A model generated the notes under the pieces. The model worked only from the letters and a program-made list of their open reading frames with translations. It did not search any database and was not told the DNA's origin. This document shows, in pieces, positions 59,566 through 64,000 of a DNA stretch of 64,000 bases. Position 1 is the first letter of the stretch. Each line of letters begins with the position of its first letter. The stretch comes from Zeugodacus cucurbitae (Eukaryota; Arthropoda; Insecta; Diptera; Tephritidae). A program made the position numbers and the translations under genes. The DNA lies in contig NC_071668.1 of the NCBI RefSeq assembly GCF_028554725.1, forward strand, positions 8,849,001 through 8,913,000. The letters are read 5' to 3'.

Positions 59566-60603
59566 AATTACAAAAATAAAAAAAAAATACAACAACAATT
59601 TTTTTAATAATATTTTTTGCTCAACAAATTGTAGTTTTTAACAACAACAACAACAATTTTTTTTGTTTACAAAAACACCAGCAATTTTTTAGAACAATTT
59701 TTTTACAACAACAACAATTTTTTAAAAGCAACATTCTTTCTTAACAACAATTACAACAGTAGCGCATTAGTGCTAGAATATTGGTGCATTTGTTTGTTGT
59801 AGTTGTAAAAAAAATTATTTACCAACAACTACAACGAAGCAAAGTGGCTCATATGTGTCTTCACACATCGCTTATAACTGCTGCACACATATTGTTGTTG
59901 TTAGTGTTGTTGCTTTTGCATGTTATTGGTGCAGACCGTCTGTCAACCAGCTAGCGCTTACTCAGTTACCAAGTTTAGCATTTGTACGTATGTGTATGTA
60001 TATCCGTGTGTATAAGTCACCGGTGTCGGTAGTTCTCACCATTTCGTGGCATTAAAAGTCAAAAGTGCCAAAAGCTACTGAAGTATGAAAACATAAAATA
60101 ACAACGCAAATTCTCACATGCATATAAGAAAGTACACAACAAGCACATGCATTCTTACATACATACATACATACATACTCGTTTACATACACACACATTC
60201 ATAGTAATACAAGCAGCGCTCACATAAAGGAAGCTTACTTACAAGCTATAAAGCAATCAGGCTGTACAACAGCGACAACAACACTAAAAAAAATCAACTA
60301 TATGAAAAACAACAACAAAAGACTATCTGAACAGCAACAACAAACAACTATATGAACAACTACAACAACAACAAAATGCGCAATGAAATGTTTGTCAATA
60401 AAAAAAGCCAACTATAATAATAATGACAAAAACCGACAGCTGTGACTTGTCTGCTGAGCATATGAAGCATTTTGTGTGTTTCCAGAAATGCGCCAAACAG
60501 GCTAGCCAAACGCTGTCGAAAGCGTCTCAAAAACAGCAACAGAAAAAGGTTAGTACACAAGCGATCAACAGCCATAAGCTATCCGCGCGCTAAGCTGTGC
60601 CAT
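59566..60603. other. Noncoding with CAA and TACA microsatellites
   Basis: Dense CAA/AAT tracts at 59580-59760 and a TACA run at 60155-60179. No gene. Confidence 0.6.
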
Positions 60604-60616
60604 TTTGCTCGACGCG

Positions 60617-60693
60617 CTGGCTGGCTGGCTGGCTGGCTTAGCGTCTCCAGCGCTGCCAACTTGGCTGCCTGAGCTAGAGGTACTTGCTTGCTA

Positions 60694-60732
<39 letters not shown>
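60617..60732. repeat. Two (CTGG)n tetranucleotide runs
   Basis: CTGG repeats at 60617-60639 (about five units) and 60694-60732 (about ten units), with related CTTG/CTAG units between them. An AAGT run follows at 60973-61002. Confidence 0.9.
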
Positions 60733-61002
60733 TCGAGCACACTAGCCCAGCTTGTCAGCCTTGCGTGCTGCGCCTTGCCTTGCTTTCCTCGCTTTGCTTC
60801 ACTTTATAGCTGTGCCTTGCCTTAAACGAACTTGGACTTAGCTGAGCGTCTGCGTCTGCGTCAGCGATTCACCACCACCGGCAATGTTCGCGCTTTGGCA
60901 GACTGTGAGGCTCCACAACAAACACAGCACATTTTCATACACGACGACAGCAGCTAAGGCCTGTAAGTTACTAAGTAAGTAAGTAAGTAAGCAAGTAAGT
61001 TA

Positions 61003-62158
61003 GTCAGTGTGTAAGCGCTTGTCGCTTGCCGCTAAAGTCAACTTGCCATACAACAATATAATTTTACAATACTGCTTAATGCCTCTTTTCCTCATATTTT
61101 TATTTTTGTTTCTGCATTTTCATTGTTGTTGTTGTTATTGTTGAATGTTTAACGTTATTTTTATTGCAAAATTTTGCTGTTTGCGCTTTTGTAATTTTTT
61201 ATTGATAATACTCGTACATGCTTGCCGGCCTGTCAGGCTATAGACATCATCGTCTTCTTGTTGTTGTACACTTTAGTAATATTTTTGTAATTTTTTTTTT
61301 CGAGATTTCTGTTCATTTGTTCGCAATTGTGTCGTCTGCAGTTGTTCACTTAACAAAAGCTTATCGCAATTTTGTTTTTGCACTTAAGCGTGTTTTCTTC
61401 AACCTTTACAACAACAAATGAGCATTTCGAAAATATGACAAAAATAAAAAACAAATAATTTTTTTTTATAATTTCTACTTACTTTTAGCTTCTTTAAATT
61501 TGATTTTGCAATAATTTTGAAGCAAAACTTCTACTGGAGATGTTGTTATTGTTGTTGTTACTAATTGTTTTGCTGTAATTCGTTGTTGTAATTGTTTTTT
61601 CTTTTTAATTTTTCTTTTGATTTTGCCATAACTTCTCTTATTTCGGCTGCCTTTTTACAGTTGGCATATGCCATCTGCGGCCAGTTTCATGTTGACATTC
61701 AGCATTTGCAACGCGCAAACTTTTATTGCGCTGAACTTTGTACTCGAAAGCTTTGTGTGCTTGTTGTACGAAATTCGTTTTCCAATGAAGCAATGAAGCT
61801 GTGAAGTGTGGAAATTAGCGCTGCAATTGAGTTCAAAGGAAATTCTTTCACTGTGGTGGGTCGACCCTGGATTATTCTTTTGACTGTATTAAATTAGCAT
61901 GAATGTTTGAAAATAGTTAAGGGGGTAAGAAATTTGCGTGGAACCGCACGGATAAGTACTCTGAAAAAAGTAAAGTTTGGTAGCAGAAATTGGTTGAAAA
62001 AGGTACTATCCATCAGTTGAGGCTTACTACACTTAAGTTATTAAATCCATCATTGTGATAAGCTGTCTTAAGTGTATAACTGGCTGACAGTGATATAGTA
62101 ATAGCACTTTTACAAACATTTTACTGAACTAAGTTATTGTGATTTATCAACTCGCCTT
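61003..62158. other. Noncoding, no gene recognised
   Basis: TTG tracts and AT-rich DNA with no recognisable gene. Confidence 0.6.
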
Positions 62159-62928
62159 TAAGGGGTTAGGGGTAGTCAGAGACACGAAAAAATTAAGTTT
62201 TGATCGAAGTTTTTTTGATTTTTTTTCAAAAATTAACAAAAGGGCGGCCTCAATAAATTTTTTTCTAGATTTTCGGGAAAAAATCTCAGTTAATTCAGTT
62301 AATTGGTCTTAAAAAATCGAAATATTTGAAAAACGAAAAAAGCTTCTATCAATCCCAGGATTATTAAGTATTCTAAAAGCTGTATAAAGCTGTTTTGGAG
62401 TGCCTGAGCGCTCTCTGTTATTTGCCGAATAACTCGAAAAATAATTATTGGATCAACTTCAAATTTTCAGAGAATATTTTTAAGATTTAAGACTTAACGA
62501 AAATACAAAAAACAAAAAAATAATTTTTGAAAATCCTGGCTAGAGTCAAGTTGTTGTTGTTGTGGTGGTATAAAACATTTTCTGAATAGTATTTTTCAAA
62601 TACTGAAAAAGTTCTTAAGTTAAGCTTACAACAACAATAAAATTATGAAAATATTTAAACCTCATTTATATTAAAATTGTTCACGATAGAGAGCTCAGGA
62701 TGCAGGATGGTATAGTTTTGTCACAAAGTACAACAAGATAAATCCCTTAACACTCATTTTCAATTATTTTCTTAACATTTTTATGTAATAAATGCCAACA
62801 TGTTCAATAACACTGTGATAGTAAAAAAAAAAGACAAGACCAAATTCGACGGTTTCCCCCTATTTCGGGTCCTACGAATCGAACTGCATCATTACTTTTT
62901 TGAGTTACAATCATGGTTTCATACAAAA

Positions 62929-63223
62929 TTTTTTTTTGAAGTTTTTCATCAAAGTGGCCCATTGTAAGAGAAAGGCACTTTTTTCTTCGGTCTCTAACTT
63001 TTTTAATGTTGACTTTTTTGGTAAACTTTCTTTGGCAAAGCTTCTCAGAATAAGTCCGTCTTTAAGTTCTTAGATGACTGTAAACCCCAAAATCAATGTT
63101 TTTTGTGTCCTTATAGCCAATATGTAAAAAAAAACTGAAATTTAATCCATTTTTTTAATGTTTTTGCCCTCAGGTTTCGTCAATATTTTAATTTACCCTT
63201 TGATACTTATACATTAAGTGACA
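62929..63223 (+). repeat. Left inner arm of foldback element
   Basis: Begins with a T run and GAAGTTTTTCATCAAAGTGG and ends TATACATTAAGTGACA. Its reverse complement is found at 63705-64000. Confidence 0.9.
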
Positions 63224-63525
63224 CCCCATCACATTATAAACCATTGCTTAGGAATGCACCGGTCTGAAGATTGGAAAAAATATGTATATGACATGGTAGA
63301 CGCTTTTGAAGAAATAGGTGTGAATATGTCCTTAAAAATTTATTTCTTTCACCATCACAAGGACCATTTTGAGCAGCAAGTTCCGACTGAATCCGATGAG
63401 CATGGAGAAAGATTTCATCAAGTCGCCGCCCCCTTGAGCATTGGTACAGCGGAAAAAAGCTTGACTCGTTGCTTGCTGATTTGTGTTGGACATTGATAGA
63501 TGTCTTATTAAATTTAATTTAAATA
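63218..63525 (+). pseudogene. DEHGERFHQ-family protein fragment, frameshifted
   Basis: The frame 63218-63496 reads DMVDAFEEIGVNMSLKIYFF, then HHKDHF and SDEHGERFHQ. This block, of the form NMSLKIHFLHSHLDFF...SDEHGERFHQ, is familiar from many uncharacterised, multicopy arthropod proteins. From 63436 a different frame continues the same protein as EHWYSGKK and SLLADLCWTLI, matching the usual continuation MEKRYQGKW...MLADYCWTL. One frameshift between 63420 and 63436 therefore breaks it, and both ends are missing. The function of the family is unknown to me. Its multicopy nature and location inside a foldback element suggest a transposon-encoded or transposon-captured protein. Confidence 0.75.
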
Positions 63526-63704
63526 TTGTGTACAAATTTATGATACTTATTGATAACAGTTATAAGATACAAAAAGAATAAAATAGCATACAAACATAGT
63601 TAGTGTAGCTTTTTTAAAAAATACAAATTTTGTTAAGTTTTTTTTTTCTAATGGTTAGTTTTCTCAGAACGTTGTCTTTGCTTAAGTTTCTTACTATTAC
63701 AAGA

Positions 63705-64000
63705 TGTCACTTAATGTATAAGTATCAAAGGGTAAATTAAAATATTGACGAAACCTGAGGGCAAAAAAATTAAAAAAATGGATTAAATTTCAGTTTTTTC
63801 GACATATTGGCTATAAGGACACAAAAAACATTGATTTTGGGGTTTACAGTCCTCTAAGAACTTAAAGACAGACTTATTCTGAGAAGCTTTGCCAAAGAAA
63901 GTTTACCAAAAAAGTCAACATTAAAAAAGTTAGAGACCGAAGAAAAAAGTGCCTTTCTCTTACAATGGGCCACTTTGATGAAAAACTTCAAAAAAAAAAA
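63705..64000 (-). repeat. Right inner arm of foldback element
   Basis: Inverse of 62929-63223. It begins TGTCACTTAATGTATAAG and reaches the end of the window with an A run, so it probably continues beyond. Confidence 0.9.

Larger units (their letters stand above)
62159..64000. mobile_element. Foldback element, cut by the window end
   Basis: An inverted repeat with arms at 62929-63223 and 63705-64000 that match with only scattered differences, around a 481-bp loop. The right arm runs off the window, so the full arm length is unknown. AAGGGGTTAGGGGTAGTC at about 62159 looks like a transposon terminus and may be the left outer end. The loop carries a coding remnant (63218-63525). The class of the element is not determined. 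Confidence 0.65.

Overview
The window looks like a gene-poor stretch of a higher-fly (Diptera) genome, most likely a tephritid fruit fly. The evidence is indirect. The base composition is AT-rich, CAA/TTG and CA/TG microsatellites are abundant, and the mobile elements are those of flies: a DD41D (rosa-type) mariner, a second mariner, a jockey-type LINE, RNase H-bearing LINEs, and five copies of a DINE-1/INE-1-like repeat. No complete protein-coding gene, tRNA, rRNA or recognised microRNA was found. The longest open frames lie in repeats or low-complexity sequence. The simplest reading is a large intron or an intergenic regulatory region.

Layout. 1-8400: a LINE C-terminal remnant (1640-1876) followed by unremarkable AT-rich DNA with microsatellites. 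8400-12000: a palindromic satellite (8421-8646) and two unrelated local tandem duplications (11083-11374, 11523-11776). 12000-18400: mostly featureless, with a pyrimidine-rich decayed repeat at 15060-15665 and a LINE tail at 17757-17850. 18400-20700: a TATA/initiator pair, a 25-nt candidate microexon with strong splice sites (18884-18908) and a 61-bp satellite (19105-19566). 20700-28400: a dead mariner (21320-22134), a 24-bp-stem hairpin (24648-24747), DINE-like copy 1 (24795-26249) and an eroded copy (27950-28400). 28400-36500: two CpG/GC-rich islands (30740-31110, 34550-35530), a LINE fragment with a TTAGG-type tail (32438-33480) and a second locus of the palindromic satellite (33510-33810). 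36500-44000: an AT-rich decayed satellite, a LINE RNase H remnant (39120-39960) and a satellite split by the rosa-type mariner (42895-43826). 44000-61000: three more DINE-like copies, a TTGCCAC satellite split by a jockey LINE (51545-52880), a mariner C-terminal fragment and tetranucleotide repeats. 62150-64000: one side of a foldback element whose loop carries a frameshifted piece of a repeat-associated protein containing DEHGERFHQ.

Non-repeat signals. The most interesting is a nearly identical 20-24 nt motif (core GTTCGTGTCTTAAGTCTTTT) found five times, at 32187, 40924, 49488, 53429 and 57399. The flanks are otherwise unrelated, the spacing is near-regular (8.7, 8.6, 3.9 and 4.0 kb), and the orientation switches once. 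That pattern fits a repeated regulatory or boundary element better than a transposon. The candidate microexon and the hairpin are the next things to test.

Limits. All coordinates, alignments and family assignments were made by eye without database searches. Repeat boundaries are approximate, and the microexon, core promoters and regulatory motif are hypotheses.
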